DNA of 64,000 nt from Insulibacter thermoxylanivorax (GCF_015472005.1 NZ_BMAQ01000004.1:83741-147740); one strand, 5' to 3'. Shown: positions 26,398 through 36,435, counted from the first letter of the stretch. Translations and numbers: made by a program. The notes: generated by a model not told the origin, from the letters alone.

Positions 26398-27270
26398 ATG
26401 AAACTATCGATTAACGGTGTCACTAAACGTTATCAGCGCGGACGTAAAGCAGCGCTTCAACAGTTTACTGCAGAACTAACTCCCGGCATATATGGTATAT
26501 TAGGTCCAAATGGTGCAGGTAAAACAACTTTAATGAATTTAGTAACGGATCAGATGAAGCCCGATGAGGGTGAGATATTATACAATGGGGTGCCGATCCA
26601 TCGTCTGGGCCGCGCATACCGTGATGTGTTAGGGTACATGCCCCAGCAGCAGGGGATTTATCGCGAATTTACCGGCCGGCGATTTTTATGGTATATGGCT
26701 GCCCTTAAGGGATTGCCAACGAGTAAAGCAAAATCGAAAATAGAAGAATTATTATCGATCGTCAATTTGACTAAAGATGCCGATACAAAACTAGGCGCAT
26801 ATTCTGGAGGGATGAAACAACGCATATTGATTGCGCAGGCGCTGCTTAATGATCCAGAGCTGTTAATCATGGATGAGCCGACTGCAGGACTTGATCCGAA
26901 AGAGCGGATTCGTATTCGGAATTTTATATCAACAATTGCTTTAAATAGAATTGTTATAATTGCGACACATGTTGTGTCGGATATCGAATTTATCTCTAAG
27001 GAAATTCTACTGATGAAAGAGGGAAAATTGATCTTAAAAGATCAGCCTGTGAACATTCTATCGAAGATGGAAGGCCATGTGCATGAAGTACGTATAGATA
27101 AAACCGAATTATCACAATATCAAGCCCGTTATAAAATTAGTAATATTTCAAGTGATCGCGATGGCATATGGGTTAGAATCGTTCATGAAGAACCGTTGTC
27201 TGACGAGCTGGAAATGAGAGAGGTCAAACCCAACTTAGAAGACGTGTATTTGTATCATTTTGAGGAATAA
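26398..27270 (+). CDS. ABC transporter ATP-binding protein
   Basis: 290 residues from ATG 26398, chosen over the longer frame from 26347 because GGAGGG lies about 11 bases before it and it directly follows the permease stop. Walker A LGPNGAGKTT, Q-loop GYMPQQQGIYREFT, signature YSGGMKQR, Walker B LLIMDEPTAGLDP and switch ATHVVSDIEFI are complete, followed by a C-terminal extension of about 80 residues as in bacitracin-type exporter ATPases. Forms one transporter with the 803-residue permease. Confidence 0.85.
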   Translation: MKLSINGVTKRYQRGRKAALQQFTAELTPGIYGILGPNGAGKTTLMNLVTDQMKPDEGEILYNGVPIHRLGRAYRDVLGYMPQQQGIYREFTGRRFLWYMAALKGLPTSKAKSKIEELLSIVNLTKDADTKLGAYSGGMKQRILIAQALLNDPELLIMDEPTAGLDPKERIRIRNFISTIALNRIVIIATHVVSDIEFISKEILLMKEGKLILKDQPVNILSKMEGHVHEVRIDKTELSQYQARYKISNISSDRDGIWVRIVHEEPLSDELEMREVKPNLEDVYLYHFEE

Positions 27271-27377
27271 ATTCATCTCACCGGATGATTTCATGACGGA
27301 TCGGTGAGCTTGGGTATCGTTTCTGTATACTAATCTCCCATAAATTGTTTGCCGTGTGTCATGCATAGCATATAAAA

Positions 27378-27421
27378 AGACCGTTTCTTCGCACTTCAAC
27401 AGCGCGATCGAAACGGTCTTG
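27378..27421 (-). terminator. Intrinsic terminator of the araBDA operon
   Basis: AGACCGTTTC and GAAACGGTCT arms enclose a 23-base loop; on the minus strand the hairpin is followed by TTTTTATA. It can also act on the convergent ABC genes. Confidence 0.8.
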
Positions 27422-27436
27422 TTTCGCTCTTTCGAG

Positions 27437-28861
27437 TTACTTAATCACTACAGTCTCTACATCAAACATCTTCGCTAAAGTGACGATCTGATCCGTCGTC
27501 AGATTCAGCGACGCTACCGTATGGTGGCCGCCGCCGTTCTCGATCCAAGTTCTCACGCCGTCATGGAAGTTCGGCTTCACCTTCCAGAGCACGCGCGCCA
27601 CCGGCAGCTTCGGAGCAGGAACCGTCGGTTCGAAGGCCGAGATCTCATTGACGAGCAGCTTGAAGTGGGTGCCGAAGTCAGCCATCGATACGACGACGCC
27701 CTCCCCTGCCTTGCCGTCGAAGACCAGACGCGCCGGGTCTTCGCGGTCGCCGATGCCGAGCGGTGCAACGAAGATGCGCGGACGCTTGCCGGCGAAGGTC
27801 GGGTCTACTTCGAGCATATGGGATTGCAGGATCGCTTCCTGACCAGCAGCCAGCTCATAGGTGTAGTCCTCCATGAAGCCCGTGCTCTGATTGTGGCTCA
27901 TCACCTTAAGCAAGCGGTTCAGGGCAGCTGTCTTCCAATCCCCTTCTCCAGCGAAGCCGTAGCCCTGTGCCATCAAGCGCTGCACAGCGAGACCCGGAAG
28001 CTGTCTCATGCCATGGAGATCCTCGAAGTTCGTAGTGAAGGCATTGTACCCTCTCTCATCCAAGAAACGCTTAAGGGCGATCTCATAGCTTGCTTGAATC
28101 CGCACGCTGGCTTCCCAATCTTCCTTGCTGTAGCTGCCGTAGTCAAAATCATACAGCTCCGCATATTCCGCCATCAGCTCATCGATTTCCTTATCCGTTA
28201 CCGCATTGACGTACTGCACCAGATCGCCGATCCCGTAGTAATCCACGGTCCAGCCGAATTTTATCTGAGCTTCAACCTTATCCCCTTCGGTAACCGCAAC
28301 GCTTCTCATGTTATCGCCGAAGCGCGCCACCTTGATGTTGAAGCTTTCGTTATAAGCAACAGCGACATCCATCCACTCGGCGATCTGTATCTGAACCTCC
28401 GGCCGCTGCCAGTAGCCAACGACGATCTTGTTGCGTTTGTTCAGACGGGCATTGATATGACCGTACTCGCGGTCGCCGTGCGCAGCTTGGTTGAGGTTCA
28501 TGAAGTCCATATCGATCGTATCCCATGGGATGCTCTCATTGAACTGCGTAGCCAGGTGCAGCAGCGGCTTCTGCAGAATCTGCGTTCCGCGGATCCACAT
28601 CTTGGCCGGCGAGAAAGTATGCATCCAGGTGATCACGCCTGCTACTTCGTCGCGGTAGTTCACTTCTTTCATGATGCTTGTGATCTTCTCTGCACTGACA
28701 GCCAGATCCTGCAACACGATGGGGTATGGCAGCACTCCGCTGTTGTTCAGCGCATCCGTCATCTTCTGAGCATTGGCCTTGACTTGCGCCAGTGCTTCTT
28801 CCCCATACAGATGTTGAGAACCTATGACGAACCAGAATTCTCTTTTGAGTTGTTGAGACAT
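27437..28861 (-). CDS. araA: L-arabinose isomerase
   Basis: Converts L-arabinose to L-ribulose, the first step of arabinose catabolism; Mn-dependent cytosolic enzyme. The 474-residue sequence starts [19 protein letters not shown] and includes [16 protein letters not shown] and a C-terminal ENGGGHHTV segment, all hallmark AraA stretches; full family length. AAAGAGG precedes ATG 28861. Last gene of araB-araD-araA, ending at a terminator. Long antisense frames across it are codon-bias shadows. Confidence 0.97.
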   Translation of the reverse strand: MSQQLKREFWFVIGSQHLYGEEALAQVKANAQKMTDALNNSGVLPYPIVLQDLAVSAEKITSIMKEVNYRDEVAGVITWMHTFSPAKMWIRGTQILQKPLLHLATQFNESIPWDTIDMDFMNLNQAAHGDREYGHINARLNKRNKIVVGYWQRPEVQIQIAEWMDVAVAYNESFNIKVARFGDNMRSVAVTEGDKVEAQIKFGWTVDYYGIGDLVQYVNAVTDKEIDELMAEYAELYDFDYGSYSKEDWEASVRIQASYEIALKRFLDERGYNAFTTNFEDLHGMRQLPGLAVQRLMAQGYGFAGEGDWKTAALNRLLKVMSHNQSTGFMEDYTYELAAGQEAILQSHMLEVDPTFAGKRPRIFVAPLGIGDREDPARLVFDGKAGEGVVVSMADFGTHFKLLVNEISAFEPTVPAPKLPVARVLWKVKPNFHDGVRTWIENGGGHHTVASLNLTTDQIVTLAKMFDVETVVIK

Positions 28862-28920
28862 GCTATCGACCTCTTTCCCTATAAGTTGTTATAGATGGTG
28901 GCATTGCTTCTGATGCTGCA

Positions 28921-29616
28921 TTAATTCTGACCGTAGTAAGCATCCTTGCCGTGTTTGCGGAGATAGTGTTTGTCCAGGATCTCCTGCGGCAATTCCTTCG
29001 CGAAGGAGTTCAACTGACGCGTATAGAGATTCATCATGCAGACCTCTTCCAACACGACGCTGTTCACCACGGCGGACATCACATCTTTGCCCCAGGTGAA
29101 CGGCGCATGACCATGAAGCAGGACCGCTGGAACCGCCATGGGATCGATCCCCCGCTCCTTGAAAGTCTCGACGATGACCATGCCCGTCTCATGCTCATAC
29201 CCGCGATCGATCTCCTCTTTGGTTAAGTAGCGGGCGCAGGGAATCGTGCCATAGAAGGTATCGGCATGCGTTGTTCCCATGCAGGGAACATCCAAGCCGG
29301 CCTGTGCCCAGATCGTCGCCCAAGTCGAGTGGGTATGGACGATGCCGCCGATCTCCGGGAAATGTTTGTACAGCACCGCATGGGTAGCGGTATCGGAGGA
29401 CGGTCTCAAGTCCCCCTCGACGACGTTGCCGTCCAGATCGACGACGACCATATCGCTTGGCTTTAGCTTGTCATAGTCGACGCCGCTCGGCTTGATAACG
29501 AACAGACCGCGCTCCCGGTCGATGCCGCTGGCATTACCCCAAGTAAACTTCACCAAACCGTGTTTGGGCAATTCCAAGTTCGCTACATAGACTTCTTCTT
29601 TCAGTTGTTCAAGCAC
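28921..29616 (-). CDS. araD: L-ribulose-5-phosphate 4-epimerase
   Basis: Converts L-ribulose 5-phosphate to D-xylulose 5-phosphate. 231 residues of class II aldolase/epimerase fold: [48 protein letters not shown] with the zinc His pair, and [10 protein letters not shown]. It begins with GTG three bases after the araB stop (GGGAGGG about ten bases upstream), so translational coupling is likely. Confidence 0.95.
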   Translation of the reverse strand: MLEQLKEEVYVANLELPKHGLVKFTWGNASGIDRERGLFVIKPSGVDYDKLKPSDMVVVDLDGNVVEGDLRPSSDTATHAVLYKHFPEIGGIVHTHSTWATIWAQAGLDVPCMGTTHADTFYGTIPCARYLTKEEIDRGYEHETGMVIVETFKERGIDPMAVPAVLLHGHAPFTWGKDVMSAVVNSVVLEEVCMMNLYTRQLNSFAKELPQEILDKHYLRKHGKDAYYGQN

Positions 29617-29619
29617 CGA

Positions 29620-31236
29620 TTAAGCCCTCCCATTCTCCAGCAGGTGATCCACAGCAGCCCGCTCGATCGCCAGGCCTGCTTTGTAGCGTTCGATGAAGGT
29701 TTCGAATCCCTTCACATCCTCAGCATCCGGCGCCAGCTCCGTGCTCTCGACACCGAGGAAGACCTTCTTGTCGAGGAAATCTTCCAGGCTCTCGCCTTGA
29801 TCCCGATTGATCATATACGAGGCGAGAATCGCCATGCCCCAGGCTCCGCCTTCACCGGCCGTAGACATCACAGATACCGGCACGTTCAAAGCAGCAGCCA
29901 GGAGTTTCTGGCCAACAACAGGGGTCTTGAACAACCCTCCATGGGCCAGGATGCCGTCGATCTCAACCTGCTCCTGCTTGGTCAGGATATCCATGCCGAT
30001 CTTCAGCGCACCGAAGGCGGTGAACAGGTGCGTACGCATGAAGTTAGCGAGGTTGAACTTGCTCTTCGGTGAGCGAACGAAGAGCGGTCTGCCCTGATCG
30101 AAGCCGGTGATGTTCTCGCCCGAGAGATAGCCGTAGCTGAGCAGTCCGCCGCCGTCGGCATCGGCTTCCAGCGCCTTGTTCAAGAGCACGCTGTAAAGCT
30201 TACCGGCATCCACCCCATAGCCCATCGCCTCTGCAAATTCGCGGAACAGATCCATCCAAGCATTCAGGTCGCTCGAGCAGTTGTTGGCGTGAACCATGGC
30301 TACCGGATCGCCGCTGGGCGTCGTCACCATATCGATCTCCGGATACACCTTGCTGAGCTCCCGCTCCAGCACGATCATCGCAAAGACGGAGGTGCCGACA
30401 GAGATATTCCCTGTGCGTTTGCGCACACTGTTCGTCGCCACCATGCCCGTCCCTGCATCGCCCTCCGGAGGACAGAGCGGGATACCCGGCACAAGATCGC
30501 CGTCCGGATCGAGCATCTTCGCGCCCTCTTCCGTCAGCGTACCTGCTTCTTCCCCTGCGAGGTATACTTTCGGGAGGAGATCCTGCAGTTTCCACGGATA
30601 GCCGCGGTCTGCGATCAACTCTTCGAATTGCCGGATCATCCTCTGGTTGTAATCCCGGGTCGCTTCATCGATCGGGAAGATCCCCGAGGCATCCCCGATT
30701 CCGATTGCTCTCTTCCCAGTAAGCAGCCAGTGGATATAGCCGGCCAAGGTTGTCAGGTTATCGATCCGCGGCACATGTTCTTCACCGTTTAAGATCGCTT
30801 GATACAGGTGCGCGATGCTCCACCGCTCAGGAATGTTGAACTGGAACACTTCCGTGAGTTTCCTTGCAGCTTCACCGGTCGTCGCGTTCCGCCATGTGCG
30901 GAACGGAACGAGCAGCCGGCCCTGATCGTCGAAGGCCATATACCCGTGCATCATCGCGGAGAATCCGATGGAGCCGACTTTGCTGAGCGTGATGCCGAAG
31001 CGATCCTGCACTTCCCGCTTCATCTCGCGATAAGCCGTCTGCATGCCAGCGATGATGTCCTCTTGATCATAGGTCCAATACCCGTCCTTCAACTGGTTCT
31101 CCCATTCATAGCTTCCTGTCGCAATCGCGTTAAACGCTCGGTCGATCAGCACCGCCTTGATCCGCGTCGAGCCGAATTCGATTCCCAGCGAGGTTTCCCC
31201 ATTCGCCACCGCTTCCCGCAGCTTCTCTTGATTCAT
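29620..31236 (-). CDS. araB: Ribulokinase
   Basis: Phosphorylates L-ribulose with ATP. 538 residues of the FGGY kinase family: [17 protein letters not shown]-terminal phosphate loop, [12 protein letters not shown] and [18 protein letters not shown] in the C-terminal domain. Length and features fit the xylulokinase-like AraB form of Firmicutes. AAGGAG lies about ten bases before ATG 31236. First gene of the operon, with an AraR box at about 31331-31346. Confidence 0.93.
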   Translation of the reverse strand: MNQEKLREAVANGETSLGIEFGSTRIKAVLIDRAFNAIATGSYEWENQLKDGYWTYDQEDIIAGMQTAYREMKREVQDRFGITLSKVGSIGFSAMMHGYMAFDDQGRLLVPFRTWRNATTGEAARKLTEVFQFNIPERWSIAHLYQAILNGEEHVPRIDNLTTLAGYIHWLLTGKRAIGIGDASGIFPIDEATRDYNQRMIRQFEELIADRGYPWKLQDLLPKVYLAGEEAGTLTEEGAKMLDPDGDLVPGIPLCPPEGDAGTGMVATNSVRKRTGNISVGTSVFAMIVLERELSKVYPEIDMVTTPSGDPVAMVHANNCSSDLNAWMDLFREFAEAMGYGVDAGKLYSVLLNKALEADADGGGLLSYGYLSGENITGFDQGRPLFVRSPKSKFNLANFMRTHLFTAFGALKIGMDILTKQEQVEIDGILAHGGLFKTPVVGQKLLAAALNVPVSVMSTAGEGGAWGMAILASYMINRDQGESLEDFLDKKVFLGVESTELAPDAEDVKGFETFIERYKAGLAIERAAVDHLLENGRA

Positions 31237-31330
31237 GGCCGCATAACTCCTTTCTTATAGAACGCTGTATGATGAAGGCAGCTTGATGCACTTGAGAATA
31301 CGCTTTCTTCACTTAATTTAAGTATATTTT

Positions 31331-31346
31331 TTTGTACGTACCTTTG
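31331..31346. promoter_or_regulatory. AraR operator box, araB side
   Basis: TTTGTACGTACCTTTG matches the B. subtilis AraR box ATTTGTACGTACAAAT at its core TGTACGTAC. It lies about 95 bases upstream of araB in the divergent araB-araR region. Confidence 0.75.
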
Positions 31347-31496
31347 TCAATATACGAAGATAGTTATACTTACATTAACCGCTGGACTGATACGTTATTG
31401 TTCAACGAACAACGCAATCATGTGACATATATCGATAAAGATCAAACGTTTTCGACAATAACAGTCATTACATTTTCATTTTTTCAATTTCGTGCT

Positions 31497-31514
31497 AAAA
31501 TGTACGTACAACTT
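31497..31514. promoter_or_regulatory. AraR operator box, araR side
   Basis: AAAATGTACGTACAACTT has the perfect ten-base palindrome TGTACGTACA (31501-31510). It lies about 35 bases before the araR start, so it suits autorepression and, with the box at 31331, looping over the divergent promoters. Confidence 0.8.
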
Positions 31515-31543
31515 TTTCGGATCAGATGAAAGAAGTGAACGAG

Positions 31544-32647
31544 ATGAAACCTAAATATCAGATCATCATAGATGATATTAAGAGCAAGATCCTCTCAGGG
31601 CAGTATAAGATCGGCGAGCAGATTCCTACGGAATCCGCGCTGCAGGAGATGTACAAGGTCAGCCGTCAGACGGTCCGCAAGGCGATCCTTGAATTAGCCA
31701 ATGAAGGCTTCGTCAGAAGCGAACAAGGATCCGGCACTTATGTGAGCGGCCATTACCGGTCGCGGGCGAACGGTAAGTCTTCCAGCCGGACGATCGGCGT
31801 GATCACCACCTATATCTCCGACTACATCTTCCCGTCGATCATCCGCGGCATCGAAAGCCGGCTGAATGAAGACAACTATTCCTTGCTGCTAGCAAGTACA
31901 AACAATGATGTCGCCCAGGAGAAAAAGGCGCTGGAGATGATGCTGTCCTACGGGGTGGAAGGACTCATCGTGGAGCCCACTCGAAGCAATGTATTCAATC
32001 CCAACATCGCTTATTACTTGGCATTCCAGGAACAGGAGATCCCCTTCGTCATGATCAATGCCTATTATGAGGAACTGGATGTGCCGTTCTTCTGCCTGGA
32101 TGATGTCAAGTCCAGCTATCTAGCCACCCGTGAACTGATCTCCAGGGGGCATAAGGAGATTGGGATCATAGCCAAGATGGACGACCTGCAAGGGAAGTTC
32201 CGGATGAAAGGGTTTGTCCAAGCGCTCAGCGAAGCCAAGTTGACCTTCCGTCCAGAACATGTACTGACCTTCGACACCTTAACGAAGTCTGAGCTGTCCC
32301 GCAGCTTGGAGAATTTCCTGTCGCTCCATCGACATGAATTCACCGCCCTCGTATGTTACAACGATGAGGTGGGACTGGAAGTCGTCAACGTCTGCCGGAA
32401 ACTCGGGATCGCCATTCCGGAAGAGTTGTCCATCGTCGGCCAGGACAATTCCTATATCGCCCAGAATGCGAACATCAAGCTCGCAACGCTCACCCATCCG
32501 CAGGAGCAGTTGGGACGGGACGCCGCCGACTGGATTATCAAACGTCTGCAAGGGAAGAAGGACCTCCCTATACACAACTATTATCAACCGGCATTCATCG
32601 AAGGAGAAACGATCAAAGCGATCCGCAGGATGGCAGATCAAACCTGA
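31544..32647 (+). CDS. araR: Arabinose-responsive transcriptional repressor
   Basis: About 367 residues from ATG 31544. N-terminal GntR winged helix (KPKYQIIIDDIKSKILSG, EIP-type TESALQEMYKVSRQTVRKAIL, GSGTYVS) joined to a LacI/GalR-type effector domain (SSRTIGVITTYISDYIFPSIIRGIE, VCYNDEVGLEVV, SIVGQDNSYIAQ). This unusual GntR-LacI fusion defines AraR. The start is placed by alignment with B. subtilis AraR (MLPKY); an ATG at 31526 adds six residues. Divergent from araBDA with two AraR boxes between. L-arabinose should release it. Confidence 0.93.
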   Translation: MKPKYQIIIDDIKSKILSGQYKIGEQIPTESALQEMYKVSRQTVRKAILELANEGFVRSEQGSGTYVSGHYRSRANGKSSSRTIGVITTYISDYIFPSIIRGIESRLNEDNYSLLLASTNNDVAQEKKALEMMLSYGVEGLIVEPTRSNVFNPNIAYYLAFQEQEIPFVMINAYYEELDVPFFCLDDVKSSYLATRELISRGHKEIGIIAKMDDLQGKFRMKGFVQALSEAKLTFRPEHVLTFDTLTKSELSRSLENFLSLHRHEFTALVCYNDEVGLEVVNVCRKLGIAIPEELSIVGQDNSYIAQNANIKLATLTHPQEQLGRDAADWIIKRLQGKKDLPIHNYYQPAFIEGETIKAIRRMADQT

Positions 32648-32718
32648 CCATCCTGCAGGAACATTTTGCGCGAAGTATGAGCTGATTTGCAATTACACAC
32701 GACCCTCGATACATTTTA

Positions 32719-32745
32719 ATCGCACACGATTTAATCGAATGCGAT
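32719..32745. promoter_or_regulatory. Nested palindrome before a small ORF
   Basis: Outer arms ATCGCA (32719-32724) and TGCGAT (32740-32745) flank an inner dyad CGATTTAATCG (32727-32737). The element ends just before the AAAGGAGG ribosome binding site of the 47-residue ORF, so an operator or RNA fold is plausible. Confidence 0.35.
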
Positions 32746-32766
32746 ATAAAGGAGGGGGTGCAGGAC

Positions 32767-32910
32767 ATGATCGCCCTTTGCAACTTGTCTCAAGATGAAG
32801 TTGAGCAGCTGATGAATCAGTTGAGGATGCTTAAAGACAAGCTTGAGCAAGCCAGAAGATTCTCCCAAGCCAGGCTGCAAGCCAAACTGCGCCTATCCGA
32901 GAACATATAA
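32767..32910 (+). CDS. Small coiled-coil protein, function unknown
   Basis: 47 residues (MIALCNLSQDEVEQL... to ...LRLSENI). AAAGGAGGGGGTG starting about 18 bases before ATG 32767 is among the strongest ribosome binding sites in the window; an in-frame GTG at 32758 is too close to it. The product is almost entirely charged heptad-like helix (EQLMNQLRMLKDKLEQARR), short enough for a single amphipathic helix. A hairpin (CCCGCAA...TTGCGGG) follows. Length and helicity recall Spo0E-type phosphatases, but the SQxLD motif is absent, so I leave it unassigned. Confidence 0.55.
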   Translation: MIALCNLSQDEVEQLMNQLRMLKDKLEQARRFSQARLQAKLRLSENI

Positions 32911-32912
32911 AA

Positions 32913-32949
32913 GCCCGCAAACCGGCCTATCGTGCATGCCTGCTTGCGG
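32913..32949 (+). terminator. Hairpin after the 47-residue ORF
   Basis: AGCCCGCAA...TTGCGGGTGCT inverted repeat located between convergent genes; no clear T-run. Confidence 0.4.
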
Positions 32950-32976
32950 GTGCTGACGGCGGACGGAACGGCTGAT

Positions 32977-33801
32977 CTATACCGCGTTCCTTAAAGCTTG
33001 CATCGCCATCTTCTCATAATGCTTATACAGCGCATGGAACCTTCCGCTGTAATCTTTCTTCCACGGTTTCTTCTTCCCGCAGAAATGAAGGAATACCGTA
33101 TGATGAAGGATATAATCCATATCGCATTTGCCGTTCGTCTTGATCCGGTAGTAGTTGTAATACCTGGCATCATAATTGTACAACTTCTCATCCACGCTCT
33201 TGATATACTTTGAGTACAAGGCATTCAGAATATCCTGATCCGGCATGATCAACCTGGTGCGGTTCGTCTCCACGAACCGATAGATCTCCTGTTCCTCGAT
33301 TCGTTCCCTTTGGAGAGCGAGATTCATGAGAAGCACGCCGGAATTGTAGTAGTTGCGGATCTCGTAAGGCATGAGGCGAATCCGGTTCAGCTCCTTCACC
33401 GAGATCTTGTCATGATAAGCTGCAGCATAGAGATAGCCTTCAAGATCCGTGTTATAGAATTCCCTTACAGGATTAAGAACCAGCATATCGGGATCCAGAT
33501 ACAGGATCCGATCCAGCTCTTCGGGCAGGAGTTTGAAGGCCAGCAAGCGGTAATACATCTCCTTCGTGTAATGGAGCAGGACCGGTGCGTCTGCGAAAAC
33601 ATAATCCTCCACGTTCACCACTTCAAGCTGTCCTTCATGTCGATGGATGTATTCCTGCAAACGACGGATCTCGTCCTCCGGGATCGACGAGTGCATGAGG
33701 TAGATCGTAAAGTATTCGCCGGGGTTGTTGTAAAACAGGGACTTCAGCATCACCAGCAGCGGTTTAAGATAATGGGCATTCAACGTTACCAGAATATTCA
33801 T
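32977..33801 (-). CDS. Glycosyltransferase family 8 protein
   Basis: 274 residues of the GT8 family (retaining, GT-A fold, UDP-sugar donors such as galactose or glucose). Motifs: N-terminal NILVTLNAHYLKPLLVML, the metal-binding DxD in ILYLDPDMLVLNP (Asp103/Asp105), NSGVLLMNLAL, MPDQDILNALY, and C-terminal HFCGKKKPWK. No membrane segment. AGAGGG precedes ATG 33801. Acceptor unknown; probably cell-surface polysaccharide or teichoic-acid decoration. Confidence 0.9.
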   Translation of the reverse strand: MNILVTLNAHYLKPLLVMLKSLFYNNPGEYFTIYLMHSSIPEDEIRRLQEYIHRHEGQLEVVNVEDYVFADAPVLLHYTKEMYYRLLAFKLLPEELDRILYLDPDMLVLNPVREFYNTDLEGYLYAAAYHDKISVKELNRIRLMPYEIRNYYNSGVLLMNLALQRERIEEQEIYRFVETNRTRLIMPDQDILNALYSKYIKSVDEKLYNYDARYYNYYRIKTNGKCDMDYILHHTVFLHFCGKKKPWKKDYSGRFHALYKHYEKMAMQALRNAV

Positions 33802-33960
33802 ACCATCCCTCTTTCGAATCCTTCTTCACAGCGGACTCTACTACTTAGAATATAGTGCTAAGGAACGTAAAATGCAACAAACACGCGGGTCCTGCTACAT
33901 GAATCCGTAGTACCAAGCACCACACAGCCAACGGCTTGGGCCGCAGTCATCAGCGCATCC

Positions 33961-34239
33961 TCATCGATATCGAACGCCTTGGATCCCCAGCTTCAGATAC
34001 GCCCTTCCCGCCATAGAATAACCGCTGCGGTAAGCGACCACCCCAGCAGGATCCGTGGGCAGCAGATGAACGCCGAACCTTGGATCACTCGGCCAATGGT
34101 CAGCAGAATGCCTAGTTCCTCCTGCACCGCAGGGTACGATATTCACCATCGCTTGGGCAAACAGCCAGAATGTGATCACACCGAACACGATCCCGATGAT
34201 CATCTTGTTGGTACCTTTATATTCAGCAGCACTCCCCAT
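33961..34239 (-). pseudogene. Decayed MFS transporter
   Basis: Begins with a proper start (GGAGG eight bases before ATG 34239) and an intact N-terminus MGSAAEYKGTNKMIIGIVFG followed by a helix ending MVNIVP, as in drug-efflux MFS proteins. Immediately after this the frame breaks: the expected continuation VQEELGI is present in another frame, and it runs straight into LLTIGRVIQGSAF, a motif normally about 50 residues further on. So there is at least one frameshift plus an internal deletion, and the rest of a roughly 470-residue protein is missing. Confidence 0.7.
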
Positions 34240-34426
34240 CTCTGGGCCTCCATATCCGTATTTTTGGTTCGAAAATCGCGTTTAGTATTCCTGAGTGAGT
34301 ATCTTTTTTATGAATGAGCAAAAAATAAAGGACCTGCATCGTTTGATTACAAGGAGATCCTTCATCCCTTCTGAGATTGTCTTTCGCTGTTCACAAAAGA
34401 CTTGATCTATTTAGAGTGTCAGGCCT

Positions 34427-35311
34427 TTACAGAGCAGCCGCCAAATTCTCCATCGGGATCGTCCTGTGTACCTCGATCGTCTCGATGAATTTCTCCATCG
34501 TTGTTGTCAGATAAGCATCGGCTCTCCGGATAAACACCGTTTTGATCTTGCTGTAACGTTCCGGCAGCGTGAAACCCTTGATCTTGCCGCTTTCCATGAG
34601 GTGGGCAACCGCCGACTTCGGAACGAAGGTCACCCCTAATCCCATGAGCACGCTTTGCAAGATCGTCTCCAATGTGCCGAATTCCAACACCTTCTGCGGT
34701 TCGATGTTCTGATCGCGGTACCACGTTTCCAGACGGGCGCGATATTTGCAGCCCTCGCTAAAACACAGGAAAGGCCTCTCCTTCGCTTCCTCAAGAGATT
34801 CCGTGTTTGCATCCGCAATCAGGATCAACTCTTCGCTGAATACTTCATGAGATTCCAGGTCGGGGTGAAAATCCGTCTCTGTCACAAAGGCGCCGTCTAA
34901 CTTATGCTGCAGCACGTCTTGTTCCAGAGTTTTGGTGACACCGGTATACAGGGAAAGATCGACATTTTGATACTTCATCATAAAATTCGACAGGATCACC
35001 GGGAGATGGATGACCGTCTCCACAGCGCCGATATCCAGCTTCCCCGCCGGCTCCTCTCTATTCTGTACCGCCTTCTTCATCTCATCAGCCAGCTGCAGCA
35101 ATCGTTTGCTGTATGCGAGCAGCTTCTTCCCCTCTGGAGTTAAGATCATCCCCCGGCGGTGCCGATGAAACAGCGGTGTATTCAGCTCTTGTTCAAGTTT
35201 CTGAATGCGCATCGTAATATTGGACTGCACATAATTAAGCTCCTTAGCGACTTCCGAGATCTTCCCCTTCTCTGCCACCATCTGAAAGATCTCCAAATCT
35301 TTAAACTCCAT
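34427..35311 (-). CDS. LysR-family transcriptional regulator
   Basis: 294 residues from ATG 35311 (MEFKDLEIF), selected because GGGAGGTG lies six to eight bases upstream; the frame could extend to 35329. Helix-turn-helix KISEVAKELNYVQSNITMRIQKLE, then a substrate-binding domain (AGKLDIGAVETV, GLGVTFVPKSAVAHL). Divergent from the EamA transporter at 35446, which is its likely target, as in many LysR/DMT exporter pairs. Effector unknown. Confidence 0.9.
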   Translation of the reverse strand: MEFKDLEIFQMVAEKGKISEVAKELNYVQSNITMRIQKLEQELNTPLFHRHRRGMILTPEGKKLLAYSKRLLQLADEMKKAVQNREEPAGKLDIGAVETVIHLPVILSNFMMKYQNVDLSLYTGVTKTLEQDVLQHKLDGAFVTETDFHPDLESHEVFSEELILIADANTESLEEAKERPFLCFSEGCKYRARLETWYRDQNIEPQKVLEFGTLETILQSVLMGLGVTFVPKSAVAHLMESGKIKGFTLPERYSKIKTVFIRRADAYLTTTMEKFIETIEVHRTIPMENLAAAL

Positions 35312-35445
35312 AAGGCACCTCCCTATCAATTCGGCACCTCTATGATATCAGAAAAATTGATGTTTATGATTATTTTTATTCATTTTACAAGATGGCAAAA
35401 ATATCAGAAGATAAATAGTGATCTTTATCATGGAGGTGGACATTC

Positions 35446-36435
35446 GTGGGTAATCGCGTATTATTCGGAGCATTTCTTTGTTTCATCGCTGCAGTATCTT
35501 GGGGAGCTATGTTTCCAGTCGCCCACGCAGCCTTTCGTTATATCGATCCCTTCTGCTTGACGATTATTCGCTATGGCGCTGTGTCGCTGCTATTGGTTCC
35601 ATTGCTTTGGTGGAAAGAAGGCCGACAGGCGTTCCGTTTGGAAGGCCGCGGACTGACACTGTGGTTTTACGGCACGATGGCTTTTACCGTGTATAATCTC
35701 CTCATCTTCTGGGGGGAAGATCTCTTAGGTGAGCCGGGGATCATGGTCGCCTCCATCATGGAGTCCCTGATGCCGATGATCTCCGTTGTCATCGGATGGT
35801 TCATCTTCAGGAAACGAGCACATGCCTTCACCATGATCTGTGTACTCATCTCCTTCGCAGGAGCGGTATCCGTTATTACCAAAGGCGATATCCAAGCCTT
35901 CCTCGGAGCAGCGGGACAGATCATTCCTTCGATCCTGATCTTGATCGCGGTGATCGGCTGGGTGATCTATACGAACGGGAGCGAGAAGTTCAGCGATTGG
36001 TCGGCTTTGCGTTATTCTACACTGACCTGCCTGATGGGCACGGCCACAGCGATCGTCATCACCATCATCACGACGCTGATCGGTTATACGCCGGCCCCCA
36101 CGATCGACGGGTTAATCGCTGCAAGTCCGCATCTCCTGTTTATGATTATCTTCCCGGGGATCATCGCACTCCTGGGCTGGAACGTGGGCGTGAGCATCCT
36201 GTCGCCGCTTAACGGACTGTTGTTCATTAATTTCGTACCGGTCACCACGCTGGTAATCTCCATCTTCCAAGGGTATGAAGTGACGGCCTGCGATGTGATC
36301 GGCACCATCTTGATCATCCTGTCGCTGGTATCGAACTATCTTTACCTAAGTCGATCGGATCGCAGCTTATCGGTGAAAACAACTTCGGAATCAACCGTCA
36401 AGCCGGTTCAAACTTTACGTGAACAAACCTTATAA
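35446..36435 (+). CDS. EamA/DMT-family transporter
   Basis: 329 residues starting with GTG 35446 (GGAGGTG about eight bases upstream). Ten hydrophobic helices in two EamA repeats: first FIAAVSWGAMFPVAHAAFRY through SFAGAVSVITKG, second from the IIPSILILIAVIGWV region to ILIILSLVSNYLYLS. Members export amino acids, metabolites or drugs. It is paired with the divergent LysR regulator. An imperfect hairpin at 36443-36481 follows. Confidence 0.88.
   Translation: MGNRVLFGAFLCFIAAVSWGAMFPVAHAAFRYIDPFCLTIIRYGAVSLLLVPLLWWKEGRQAFRLEGRGLTLWFYGTMAFTVYNLLIFWGEDLLGEPGIMVASIMESLMPMISVVIGWFIFRKRAHAFTMICVLISFAGAVSVITKGDIQAFLGAAGQIIPSILILIAVIGWVIYTNGSEKFSDWSALRYSTLTCLMGTATAIVITIITTLIGYTPAPTIDGLIAASPHLLFMIIFPGIIALLGWNVGVSILSPLNGLLFINFVPVTTLVISIFQGYEVTACDVIGTILIILSLVSNYLYLSRSDRSLSVKTTSESTVKPVQTLREQTL

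Noticed and set aside
27521..28894. 457-codon plus-strand frame opposite araA
   Set aside because: Very long, but exactly antisense to a certain araA; no RBS and no family resemblance.
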